From Methanomicrobiales archaeon (GTDB lineage: Archaea; Halobacteriota; Methanomicrobia; Methanomicrobiales; Methanoculleaceae): a DNA stretch of 10,344 bases. The stretch covers positions 1-10,344 of the forward strand of contig JAAYND010000282.1 of NCBI GenBank assembly GCA_012521035.1, written 5' to 3'. The stretch's first letter is position 1. Each line of letters begins with the position of its first letter. Shown here piece after piece: positions 1-6,189 of this stretch. The position numbers and the translations under genes are program-made. The notes beneath the pieces were generated by a model. It worked only from the letters and a program-made list of their open reading frames with translations, had not been told where the DNA came from and did no database searches.

Positions 1-1
1 C

Positions 2-427
2 AACACATACTATCCCCTCACCATGGCGGGCGGGATCAACGTCGCAAGGGACTGCGCAGACGGGGATGTGAATGTCGCCCTTGAGCAGCTCATAGCCTGG
101 AACCCTGACGTGATCCTCGTCTCCTGTTCAACACCCGATGATGCCGACGGCGTGAACTTCATCCTGGACGCACCAGAACTCCAGTCGATAAAAGCGATCA
201 AGGAGAGACAGGTCTACAACGTCTTCTACCCACATTGTTGCGGACGGCCGCACGACAAGAACCTCCTGAACGTCATCTATATGGCTAAAATTCTCTACCC
301 GGACAGGTTCGCCGATATCGATATGGATAAGGAAGGAAACGAGATCATGGCTGCCTTCCTGGGTGTCGATGGTGTGTACAGCGAGTACGCAGACTACCTG
401 GAGTTCCCCCGTGACCAGCAGATATGA
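2..427 (+). CDS. ABC importer substrate-binding protein, TroA/BtuF-like, C-terminal part (5' truncated)
   Basis: The frame is open from base 2, before the first ATG at 23, so this is the last 141 codons of a gene that starts outside the window. It matches the C-terminal lobe of periplasmic-binding (BtuF/FecB/TroA-like) proteins: a GGINVA turn, then EQLIAWNPDVILV (the usual 'Eqll..nPDvIiv' helix-strand), a VYN strand after a basic turn, and a final helical part with YPDRFADID. These proteins sit outside the membrane and deliver iron chelates, haem, cobalamin or similar ligands to a FecCD permease, which is encoded two genes downstream. There is an odd Cys/His patch, PHCCGRPHDKN, about 60 residues from the end, which could touch a metal ligand (inference). 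The stop overlaps the methyltransferase start by ATGA. The family is fairly certain; the ligand is not known. Confidence 0.85.
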   Translation, partial: NTYYPLTMAGGINVARDCADGDVNVALEQLIAWNPDVILVSCSTPDDADGVNFILDAPELQSIKAIKERQVYNVFYPHCCGRPHDKNLLNVIYMAKILYPDRFADIDMDKEGNEIMAAFLGVDGVYSEYADYLEFPRDQQI

Positions 428-1242
428 CCGCGATTGTCGATTATAACAGACTTTGGCAGCTGCTCCGGCAGAGATCGGGAGGTCATACGGTCGACTGGGA
501 TCAGCGCGCAGCCTCCTTTCACCGGGCGGTTGCGGGGGCGTCGGCAGATATTGAGGCGCAGATCGACGCCCTCAACCTGCACCCGGATGATACCGTTCTC
601 GACATGGGCGCCGGCACTGGCAGGTTTGCGGTTCCGATGGCCCGGCGAGTCGCCCACGTCACCGCTCTTGATCCCTCTGCAGGGATGCTTGCGTACCTGG
701 AGCAGGATATGGCAGATGCAGGACTCTCCAACTACTCAGTCATCTGTCAGCGCTGGGAGGACGTCGAAGTGGGCCGGGATGTTCCAGTCCACGACGTCGT
801 ATTCGCCTCAAACTCCCTCGGGTTTGATGACCTCGCCGCGGGGCTTGAGAAGATCGATGCCGCTGCACGCCGGGCAGTCCATATCCTCTGGTTTGCCGGA
901 AGCGAACGCCACCCAATGGACAGGGAACTCCTCCGCCGCCTCGGGCGGAACGGACAGGAACGGTTCACGCCCGACTACATCTTCATCGCGAACATCCTCC
1001 ATGCCATGGGGATCTATGCCAGCGTCTCAGTCGAGCGTTTCACGTACCGCCAGACTTACGAAACACACGACGATGCAGTCACCTGGTGGCGTGAGCGCGG
1101 GAACATATCTCCCTCCGAGGTAGATATCCTCCGCACCTACCTCGAAGAAACACTTGAACCGACCGACGATGGGAGGCTCGCGAGGGTACGTAGCGGATGG
1201 CGGGCCCGGATCTGGTGGGAGAAGGAGGACAGCACGGCATGA
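424..1242 (+). CDS. Class I SAM-dependent methyltransferase embedded in a FecCD-type ABC operon
   Basis: This 272-residue cytosolic enzyme has a Rossmann-type SAM fold. Motif I is VLDMGAGTG at 58-66, and the acidic residue ending strand 2 is D83 in ALDPSAGML. A DVVFASNSLGF segment at 124-134 corresponds to the motif IV region. A WDQRA element (25-29) precedes the core, and the C-terminal part (about 180-240) is rich in aromatic residues with a helical DDAVTWWRER stretch. Its start overlaps the upstream stop (ATGA, 424-427) and I see no good Shine-Dalgarno at proper distance, so translation is probably coupled. The 3' end also overlaps the permease start by four bases. The substrate is unknown. 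The position between binding protein and permease suggests it acts on the transported compound or its ligand (inference). It resembles the second methyltransferase at 6173-7027 in layout. Confidence 0.88.
   Translation: MTAIVDYNRLWQLLRQRSGGHTVDWDQRAASFHRAVAGASADIEAQIDALNLHPDDTVLDMGAGTGRFAVPMARRVAHVTALDPSAGMLAYLEQDMADAGLSNYSVICQRWEDVEVGRDVPVHDVVFASNSLGFDDLAAGLEKIDAAARRAVHILWFAGSERHPMDRELLRRLGRNGQERFTPDYIFIANILHAMGIYASVSVERFTYRQTYETHDDAVTWWRERGNISPSEVDILRTYLEETLEPTDDGRLARVRSGWRARIWWEKEDSTA
1224..1228 (+). promoter_or_regulatory. Shine-Dalgarno GGAGG fixing the permease start at 1239
   Basis: GGAGG lies ten bases before ATG 1239. It supports that start over the in-frame ATG at 1197, which would lie inside the methyltransferase and has no such site. 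Confidence 0.6.
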
Positions 1243-2360
1243 GCAGTGATTATGAACCTCACTCTGAGGCAGCACAGCAACACCGCGAGCTGCGAAAAGA
1301 GAGGCTTGAGGCGGTACGGAAAGAACATAAACGGCTCATAGGCCGCAAAGTTGTTTTTCTGGCGTTCATCATCGGTCTCATCGTCTTTGCCGTGGGGTTC
1401 ATCATCACTCTCGGACCACTTGAGATCACCATCCCCCAGGTCTACGAGACGCTCCTCGCCCGGTTCCTTCCCGACTTCTTCACGATGGACGAGGTCTTCG
1501 AACAGGTGGTCTGGAACATCCGCTTCCCGAGAATCATCGGCGGGATCTTTGCAGGATTTGGCCTTGGCATCTGTGGGTGTGTCATGCAGGCGGTCTTAAA
1601 AAACCCGCTCGCAAGCCCCTTTACCCTCGGGATCTCCTCGGGCGCCCATTTTGGCGTCGCCATTGCTGCTGTCTTCGGGGTTGCAGTCCTCGGAGGACCG
1701 TACCTTTTGATCGCAAACGCATTTGCGTTTGCCATGCTCTGCTCAATCTTCATCGTATCACTCTCGGTACTGAAGGGAGCGACATCAGAAACGCTTATCC
1801 TCGCAGGGATCGCGATAAACTACCTATTCTCCTCACTCTCACAACTGATGGCGTATTTTGCCAGCGATGAACAGTTGCGGTTGATGACCGTATGGGGCAT
1901 GGGTGACCTCTCCGCCTTCTCCTGGAGTAAGTTCGGGATCTTCTTTGTTATCTTTGGAGTATGCGTACCGATCCTCTGGTGGAAGGCGCAGGATCTGAAC
2001 CTCATGACGATCGGGGACGACTCCGCAAAGAGTCTCGGTGTCGAGGCCAACCATGTCAGGATCATCACCATGATGGTCGCCTCGGTTCTCGTCGCGACGA
2101 TCGTCTGCTTCACGGGCACGATTGGATTTGTAGGGCTCGTAGCGCCCCACGTAGCGCGGATGCTCATCGGTGCCGATCATCGTATCCTCATCCCGGCGTC
2201 AGGCATCCTCGGTGCGTTCCTCCTCATCGGTTCTGATGCGGTGGCCATGAACATCATCAGCCCGACGATCATCCCGACCGGTATCATGACTGCGCTCCTC
2301 GGCGTACCGTTCTTCCTCTACCTGATCCTCAAAGGAAAGCGCAAGGAGTTCTGGCAATGA
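1239..2360 (+). CDS. FecCD/BtuC-family ABC importer permease
   Basis: This 373-residue polytopic membrane protein forms the channel of a type II importer (iron-siderophore, haem or cobalamin class). Family motifs in order are WNIRFPRII (92-100), NPLASPFTLGISSGA (122-136), WGMGDLSAFSW (219-229), GFVGLVAPHVARMLIGADHR (296-315), which covers the cytoplasmic coupling region, and PTGIMTALLGVPFFLYLI (346-363). Hydrophobic segments run through nearly the whole protein after residue 38, as expected for about ten helices. The first 37 residues are an uncommonly long, charged, probably cytoplasmic helix (HRELRKERLEAVRKEHKRL). I chose ATG 1239 because of its ATGA overlap with the methyltransferase stop and the GGAGG upstream; an ATG at 1197 would add 14 residues that look like nonsense. 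It pairs with the ATPase that follows. Confidence 0.94.
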   Translation: MSSDYEPHSEAAQQHRELRKERLEAVRKEHKRLIGRKVVFLAFIIGLIVFAVGFIITLGPLEITIPQVYETLLARFLPDFFTMDEVFEQVVWNIRFPRIIGGIFAGFGLGICGCVMQAVLKNPLASPFTLGISSGAHFGVAIAAVFGVAVLGGPYLLIANAFAFAMLCSIFIVSLSVLKGATSETLILAGIAINYLFSSLSQLMAYFASDEQLRLMTVWGMGDLSAFSWSKFGIFFVIFGVCVPILWWKAQDLNLMTIGDDSAKSLGVEANHVRIITMMVASVLVATIVCFTGTIGFVGLVAPHVARMLIGADHRILIPASGILGAFLLIGSDAVAMNIISPTIIPTGIMTALLGVPFFLYLILKGKRKEFWQ

Positions 2361-3160
2361 ATGTAAAACTGCTCGTACAGGATCTGGAGTTTGCCTACAT
2401 TTCAACCCCGGTGCTCACCGGGATGTGTCTGAAGGTCCCGCCGGGCACCCTCGTCTCGATCGTGGGGCCGAACGGATCAGGGAAATCTACTCTCCTCAAG
2501 TGTATCGACCGCATCCTCAAGCCACAGCAGGGGATGGTCGCAATCGATGGAAGAGATCTCGTCCAGCTGAAGCGTATAGAGCTCGCGAAGCAGATATCAT
2601 ATGTGCCACAGAGCTCTGTCCGTATATTTCCTCATTCCGTCTTCGATGTCATTCTCATGGGTCGCCGGCCCCACCTCGGGTGGACGAGCTCAGGAGAGGA
2701 TGAGGAGCGCGTCTGGGATGTCATTGACCTGCTCGGTATTGAGGACATCGCACTCGCCCCTTTCACCGAACTCTCCGGTGGACAGCAACAGAAGGTGCTC
2801 ATCGCACGGGCACTTGTTCAGGAGACCGACGTGATGCTCCTGGATGAACCCACATCAAACCTCGATATCTGGCATCAGCTGGATGTGATGACCATCATCG
2901 CAGGTCTCGTCGCAGAACGCGGAATCACAGCGATCATGGCCGTCCACGACCTGAACATGGCTGCACGGTTCTCCGATCAGATCATCATGATGAAGGGTGG
3001 GATAATCCATGCCGCTGGAAGCCCGTGGGAGGTTCTGACACCCCGGCATATCGCTGATGTTTATGACGTAGAGGCACAGGTACAACGGCAGGACGACGAG
3101 ACACCGCTCGTCGTCCCCATGCGACAGATCGGTGGAAACGGAGGCCGACTGGCATATTAG
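2357..3160 (+). CDS. FecE/BtuD-type ABC importer ATP-binding protein
   Basis: This 267-residue cytosolic ATPase powers the FecCD permease encoded just before it. Visible motifs are Walker A GPNGSGKST (37-45), Q-loop Q85 in YVPQSS, signature LSGGQQQKV (139-147), Walker B VMLLDEPTSNLD (159-170) and switch H197 in AVHDLN. The C-terminal tail after about 240 is polar with no known domain. The start overlaps the permease stop (ATGA, 2357-2360) and has AAGGAG eight bases upstream. The length is usual for the family. This is the last gene of the left operon; the 700 bases that follow hold no clear gene. The best subfamily match is iron chelate or cobalamin uptake (FepC, BtuD), but the ligand is not readable. 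Confidence 0.95.
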   Translation: MNVKLLVQDLEFAYISTPVLTGMCLKVPPGTLVSIVGPNGSGKSTLLKCIDRILKPQQGMVAIDGRDLVQLKRIELAKQISYVPQSSVRIFPHSVFDVILMGRRPHLGWTSSGEDEERVWDVIDLLGIEDIALAPFTELSGGQQQKVLIARALVQETDVMLLDEPTSNLDIWHQLDVMTIIAGLVAERGITAIMAVHDLNMAARFSDQIIMMKGGIIHAAGSPWEVLTPRHIADVYDVEAQVQRQDDETPLVVPMRQIGGNGGRLAY

Positions 3161-3399
3161 AGCATGCGAACCTCGTAGAAGATCATCTCATCCCGTTTCG
3201 CGGGTTCTGGTGCTTTCGGAACCAGAACCTCACGGAAATCCGCACTGGAGATCGCAGAAGTAACGCATGAAGAAGAACTATCCTCCTGATCCATCCCGGG
3301 AACACAGGTTGTGGCGACCACCGCATCTTTTCTCCCTGCAAAGATCTGGCCCGGGATATGAGATATGAGGATACAAAGCCGGAGTGACTCTCGATCCAC
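3157..3399 (-). pseudogene. Possible gene remnant or unrecognised small ORF on the reverse strand
   Basis: A reverse-strand frame starting at a GTG (3397-3399) gives 80 residues and ends with TAA overlapping the ATPase stop region. The frame stays open back to about 3471, but the translation upstream of the GTG looks random. The C-terminal half, FREVLVPKAPEPAKRDEM followed by IFYEVRML, could be the last strand-turn-strand of a Rossmann-like (for example methyltransferase) domain with the rest of the gene lost. That is a guess from pattern only. No start region, promoter or ribosome binding site is evident. It may equally be chance open sequence. Confidence 0.22.
3203..3229. repeat. Perfect 9-bp inverted repeat (hairpin) after the left operon
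   Basis: GGTTCTGGT (3203-3211) pairs with ACCAGAACC (3221-3229) around a 9-base loop, 42 bases after the ATPase stop. It could cap the 3' end of the left operon's RNA. There is no T-run after it, so a classical terminator is not shown. It also lies inside the doubtful reverse-strand frame. Confidence 0.5.
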
Positions 3400-3497
3400 G
3401 AATTTTAGTATAACGGGCGAAACCAGGCCGAGTAATAGGGAACAGAGCTGGTGTCGCCCAGATTTACAACTTCATGTGCTCAATCCATACGGGAGTT

Positions 3498-3527
3498 TAA
3501 GGTACCGATCCGGGGTCGGGAACCTTA
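3498..3527. repeat. Interrupted hairpin in the intergenic region
   Basis: TAAGGT (3498-3503) pairs with ACCTTA (3522-3527). Inside this, CCGA (3505-3508) pairs with TCGG (3516-3519), giving a 6+4 bp stem with a small asymmetric bulge. No function is known. Confidence 0.35.
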
Positions 3528-3581
3528 CCTTCATACGGAGAACATCATGCCCTGTGGTAGAGTCTTCTGAAGAGATATTTT

Positions 3582-3598
3582 TGCCAGTCGGGCTGGCA
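3582..3598. repeat. Short 6-bp hairpin in the intergenic region
   Basis: TGCCAG (3582-3587) and CTGGCA (3593-3598) flank the loop TCGGG. On the + strand it follows a run of five T residues rather than preceding one, so it is not a standard + strand terminator. Confidence 0.3.
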
Positions 3599-3821
3599 TG
3601 AGGGAAGGGGTCGCCTGACATCAGCTGTGAATGCAGTGTAGTTGCAACGTGTTTGGTATCAAACAGGAAATTAGGTTCTATAGCGGGAATAACCTGTGCA
3701 TGACTGGAATATGGGCTCTGTCTCAGCCTGAGATCCGGCACCTCTGACTATTATAGTAGAAATTATTCGTACATAAGCTGATATGATCAAGTGTTGGTAT
3801 TAATTATAATGACGCTAAATT

Positions 3822-3837
3822 CCAAAAAGTTTATTAT
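3822..3837 (+). promoter_or_regulatory. Archaeal BRE/TATA promoter for the FmdE-led operon
   Basis: An A-rich BRE-like stretch (CCAAAAAG, 3822-3829) is followed by the TATA-like TTTATTAT (3830-3837). The TATA centre lies about 27 bases before the ATG at 3861, the usual distance from an archaeal TATA box to the transcription start. The mRNA would therefore be leaderless or nearly so, in line with the lack of a Shine-Dalgarno. A second AT-rich candidate, TAATTATAAT (3801-3810), would give a leader of about 30 bases instead. Confidence 0.5.
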
Positions 3838-3860
3838 GTGCTACCATTTAATGAGATGTC

Positions 3861-4520
3861 ATGTCGAAGTACGAAAACTCTTCGGGAATTGATGACATAG
3901 ATGGACCACAGGAAACCGGAAATCCGGCCATCCTGCCCTTTTCAGAAGTGATCAGGTTCCACGGGCATTACTGCGCGGGGGTAACCCTCGGTTATTGCGC
4001 ATCAAAGATAGCGCTTCAGGAGCTACGTGCCGGCCGGGACGTGGATGAGCAACTGATTGCCATCGTCGAGAACGATGCATGCGGTATCGATGCCATACAG
4101 GCAGTCACCGGCTGCACGCTCGGCAAGGGCAACCTGATCTTCCGGGACCATGGCAAGCATGTCTACACCTTCATCAACCGGGTAACAGGGGATGCTGTCA
4201 GGATATCCCTGAAAGACCGCGAAACCGACGACACACAAAAAGCTCTACAGGCCAGGGTCAGGGAGGGTACAGCATCCCCCGAGGAGAGAGAGGCGCTGAA
4301 GAGACTCCAGCAGGAGAAGATGGATAGAATGCTTGTCGATCCACCAGAGGACTATTTCAACGTGAAGCGTGTCAAAGTCGAGATCCCCGAGAAGGCAAGG
4401 CTCTTTGGCTCCGTAAAATGCTCAAAATGTGGAGAGATGGTCGCCGAATCCCGTGCCAGGGTGCAGAACGGGGATTTTGTCTGTATTCCCTGCTTTGATG
4501 AGTACACGCGCGGGTGGTGA
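3861..4520 (+). CDS. FmdE-family protein with C-terminal treble-clef zinc finger
   Basis: This 219-residue cytosolic protein belongs to the family named after subunit E of molybdenum formylmethanofuran dehydrogenase (PF02663). Core motifs are FHGHYCAG (33-40), NDACGIDAIQ (71-80) and GCTLGKGN (84-91); their His and Cys residues (H34, H36, C38, C74, C85) could bind a metal. A charged helical linker (about 118-180) leads to a CxxC...CxxC zinc finger (C187, C190, C208, C211). Crystal structures of family members show this same alpha+beta core plus treble-clef zinc finger. No fwd/fmd catalytic subunit genes are near. It instead heads an operon for an Opp/Nik-type importer, so a role in metal or cofactor handling is more likely than in methanogenesis itself (inference). 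ATG 3861 is the only fitting start and lies just after the promoter. Confidence 0.9.
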   Translation: MSKYENSSGIDDIDGPQETGNPAILPFSEVIRFHGHYCAGVTLGYCASKIALQELRAGRDVDEQLIAIVENDACGIDAIQAVTGCTLGKGNLIFRDHGKHVYTFINRVTGDAVRISLKDRETDDTQKALQARVREGTASPEEREALKRLQQEKMDRMLVDPPEDYFNVKRVKVEIPEKARLFGSVKCSKCGEMVAESRARVQNGDFVCIPCFDEYTRGW

Positions 4521-4560
4521 GTGGAGACTGCCATCCACCAGGTTTTCATGAGGAGAGAGC

Positions 4561-6189
4561 ATGAAAAAAATCGGTTTGCTTGCGGTATCGCTTGCGCTCA
4601 TCTGCATAGTGGCAGGGATCGCCGGATGCACCACCACCACTCAGAGCACCACCGGATCTTCCGGCGCTGACCAGGCTGAGGTCGTCCGCCTCGCCGGCGG
4701 GGATTATGGCTATCCCCAGCCGTTCACCATCTACCCGCGGGGGCCGGGATCTTCCAAGGTGACGATGATATTTGACAGCCTCCTTGAGAAGGACGAAGAA
4801 GGTCTCATCCCCTGGCTTGCCGAGAGATGGGATGTCAGTCCCGATGGCAAAGAGTACACGTTTCACCTCCGGGAAGGGATCAAATGGCATGACGGCGCAC
4901 CGTTCACTGCCAATGACGTGAAGTTCACTCATGACTACGAACTCAAGCACGTCCCCATATCCGGGGGGATAGAGGCCGGCATCATCGATCACGTCCAGGT
5001 CGTCGATGACCATACGGTCAGGTTTGTGCTGAATCAGCCGGCCGCGACATTCCTCTATAAGATGTGCGGCTTCAAGGTCATACCCGAGCACATCTACAGC
5101 ACCGTCTCTGACCCGGAGGGCTTCATCGCCCCCGAGGCCGTCACCGGCACCGGCCCCTACAGGCTTGCAGAGTACAACAAGGAGCACGGGTCATACCAGT
5201 TCATCGCAAACACCGAGTACTGGGGGCCGAAACCCACGATACGGGTCGTGGAGTTCATCCCGATAAGCGACGCGCTCATATCGTTTGAGCAGGGCGAGAT
5301 CGACTTCACCGGGATCACCCCCGACACCATGGACTGGGTGAAGTCCAACCCGGATGTCAGGATCGTGCAGCAACCTGCCTTCTGGGCGTATGAATTCTAC
5401 TTCAATGCGGTGAGGTGCCCCGAACTGGGCGATAAGAGGATACGCCAGGCGTTTGCGTACGCAATCGATCGCGACGAACTGGTCTCAAAGGTCCAGCGGG
5501 GTGCAGGAATACGGGGCAACATGGGCATACTGCCCGATGACCACATCTGGTACAACCCGGACCAGCCGGCGTATGCCTTCGACCTCGCAAAGGCGAAGGC
5601 GCTGCTCAATGAAGCGGGGTGGAAGGATACTGATGGCGACGGCATCCGCGATAAAGGCGGAAAGAAACTCTCCTACACGCTCAGCCTCGCGAGCGGTGAA
5701 GTCCGGATAGGCGAACTGATCAAGGCGAGACTCAAAGATGTGGGAATCGATATACAGGTCAGGGCGCTTGAGAGCAGATCGCGGGACGCAAACCTCAAGA
5801 GCGGCGACTATGAGCTCCTCATATCCGGCTTTGGCGGATGGGGCCAGGACGCAGACTACCTCCGCACACGATACTCCGATGTCGTGACCGGAACGACCAG
5901 CAGCGTGGCCTCAGCGGCCGCGGTATACGGTTACCATAACGAGGTCTTGAATGACCTCGCCGCCCGGGAAGTAGTTGAACTCGACGACGGGAAGCGAAAG
6001 GCGATCGTCTTTGAGATGCAGAAGATAATCGCAGAGGATATCCCGACGATCCCGCTCTACTACACAACCAGTTACGATGCCTGGTATATCTCAAAATACG
6101 ATGGCTGGATGAACATGTTTGACCACCACGCAAGGACCCACAGCAAACTGACCTACCTGGAGAGGACTGGAATTGCAGCACGAAGATAA
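4561..6189 (+). CDS. Family 5 (Opp/Dpp/Nik) substrate-binding lipoprotein of an ABC importer
   Basis: This 542-residue extracytoplasmic lipoprotein has a hydrophobic signal (3-20), a lipobox-like AGIAGC with the modified Cys at 23, and a Thr/Ser-rich linker to about 36. SBP family 5 marks follow: LAERWDVSPDGKEYTFHLR (86-104), IKWHDGAPFTANDVKF (107-122), GTGPY (196-200), IRQAFAYAIDRDELV (294-308) and AGWKDTDGDGIRD (352-364). It captures peptides, nickel, nickel chelates or opine-type metallophores for the permeases encoded at 7024-8937; sequence alone does not decide which. The gene starts 40 bases after the FmdE gene with GAGGAGAG just upstream of ATG 4561. Its end overlaps the next gene by 17 bases. 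The nickel-type label is tentative. Confidence 0.92.
   Translation: MKKIGLLAVSLALICIVAGIAGCTTTTQSTTGSSGADQAEVVRLAGGDYGYPQPFTIYPRGPGSSKVTMIFDSLLEKDEEGLIPWLAERWDVSPDGKEYTFHLREGIKWHDGAPFTANDVKFTHDYELKHVPISGGIEAGIIDHVQVVDDHTVRFVLNQPAATFLYKMCGFKVIPEHIYSTVSDPEGFIAPEAVTGTGPYRLAEYNKEHGSYQFIANTEYWGPKPTIRVVEFIPISDALISFEQGEIDFTGITPDTMDWVKSNPDVRIVQQPAFWAYEFYFNAVRCPELGDKRIRQAFAYAIDRDELVSKVQRGAGIRGNMGILPDDHIWYNPDQPAYAFDLAKAKALLNEAGWKDTDGDGIRDKGGKKLSYTLSLASGEVRIGELIKARLKDVGIDIQVRALESRSRDANLKSGDYELLISGFGGWGQDADYLRTRYSDVVTGTTSSVASAAAVYGYHNEVLNDLAAREVVELDDGKRKAIVFEMQKIIAEDIPTIPLYYTTSYDAWYISKYDGWMNMFDHHARTHSKLTYLERTGIAARR
6159..6165 (+). promoter_or_regulatory. Ribosome binding site supporting the TTG start at 6173
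   Basis: GGAGAGG lies seven bases before TTG 6173, inside the end of the upstream binding-protein gene. It supports the non-ATG start; the next in-frame start candidate, GTG at 6224, has no site at proper distance. Confidence 0.45.

Larger units (their letters stand above)
3161..3860. other. Intergenic region between two ABC importer operons
   Basis: About 700 bases with no convincing gene. The left half is of mixed composition and contains a reverse-strand open frame (3157-3399) and a 9-bp hairpin. The middle has two further hairpins. The last 120 bases are AT-rich and end in a promoter for the gene at 3861. Short open frames in the middle on both strands show no domain and have codon use unlike the neighbours. 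I see no clear T-rich archaeal terminator directly after 3160. Confidence 0.7.

Noticed and set aside
434..1123. 229-codon open frame in another + frame within the first methyltransferase
   Set aside because: Ser/Arg/Thr-rich translation without domains; the overlapping frame has clear SAM motifs. It is a shadow of GC-rich coding sequence.
1197..1238. Upstream in-frame ATG start for the FecCD permease
   Set aside because: It lies inside the methyltransferase gene, adds 14 residues unlike family N-termini, and lacks a ribosome binding site; ATG 1239 has GGAGG and an ATGA overlap.
3203..3229. Hairpin as a proven intrinsic terminator of the left operon
   Set aside because: No T-rich tract follows, and archaeal termination mainly depends on T-runs; kept only as an inverted repeat.
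3365..3741. Short open frames on both strands in the middle of the intergenic region
   Set aside because: Translations look random, with no ribosome binding site or domain; codon use differs from all real genes here.
3861..4520. True subunit of formylmethanofuran dehydrogenase
   Set aside because: The family name alone suggests it; the operon context is a transporter and no catalytic subunit gene is in view.
4524..4540. Small inverted repeat between the FmdE and lipoprotein genes as a regulatory hairpin
   Set aside because: Only about five paired bases (GTGGA/TCCAC); too weak to call in a 40-base gap.
4546..5187. 213-codon antisense open frame across the binding-lipoprotein gene
   Set aside because: No recognisable domain, fully antisense to a well-supported SBP family 5 gene; explained by codon bias.
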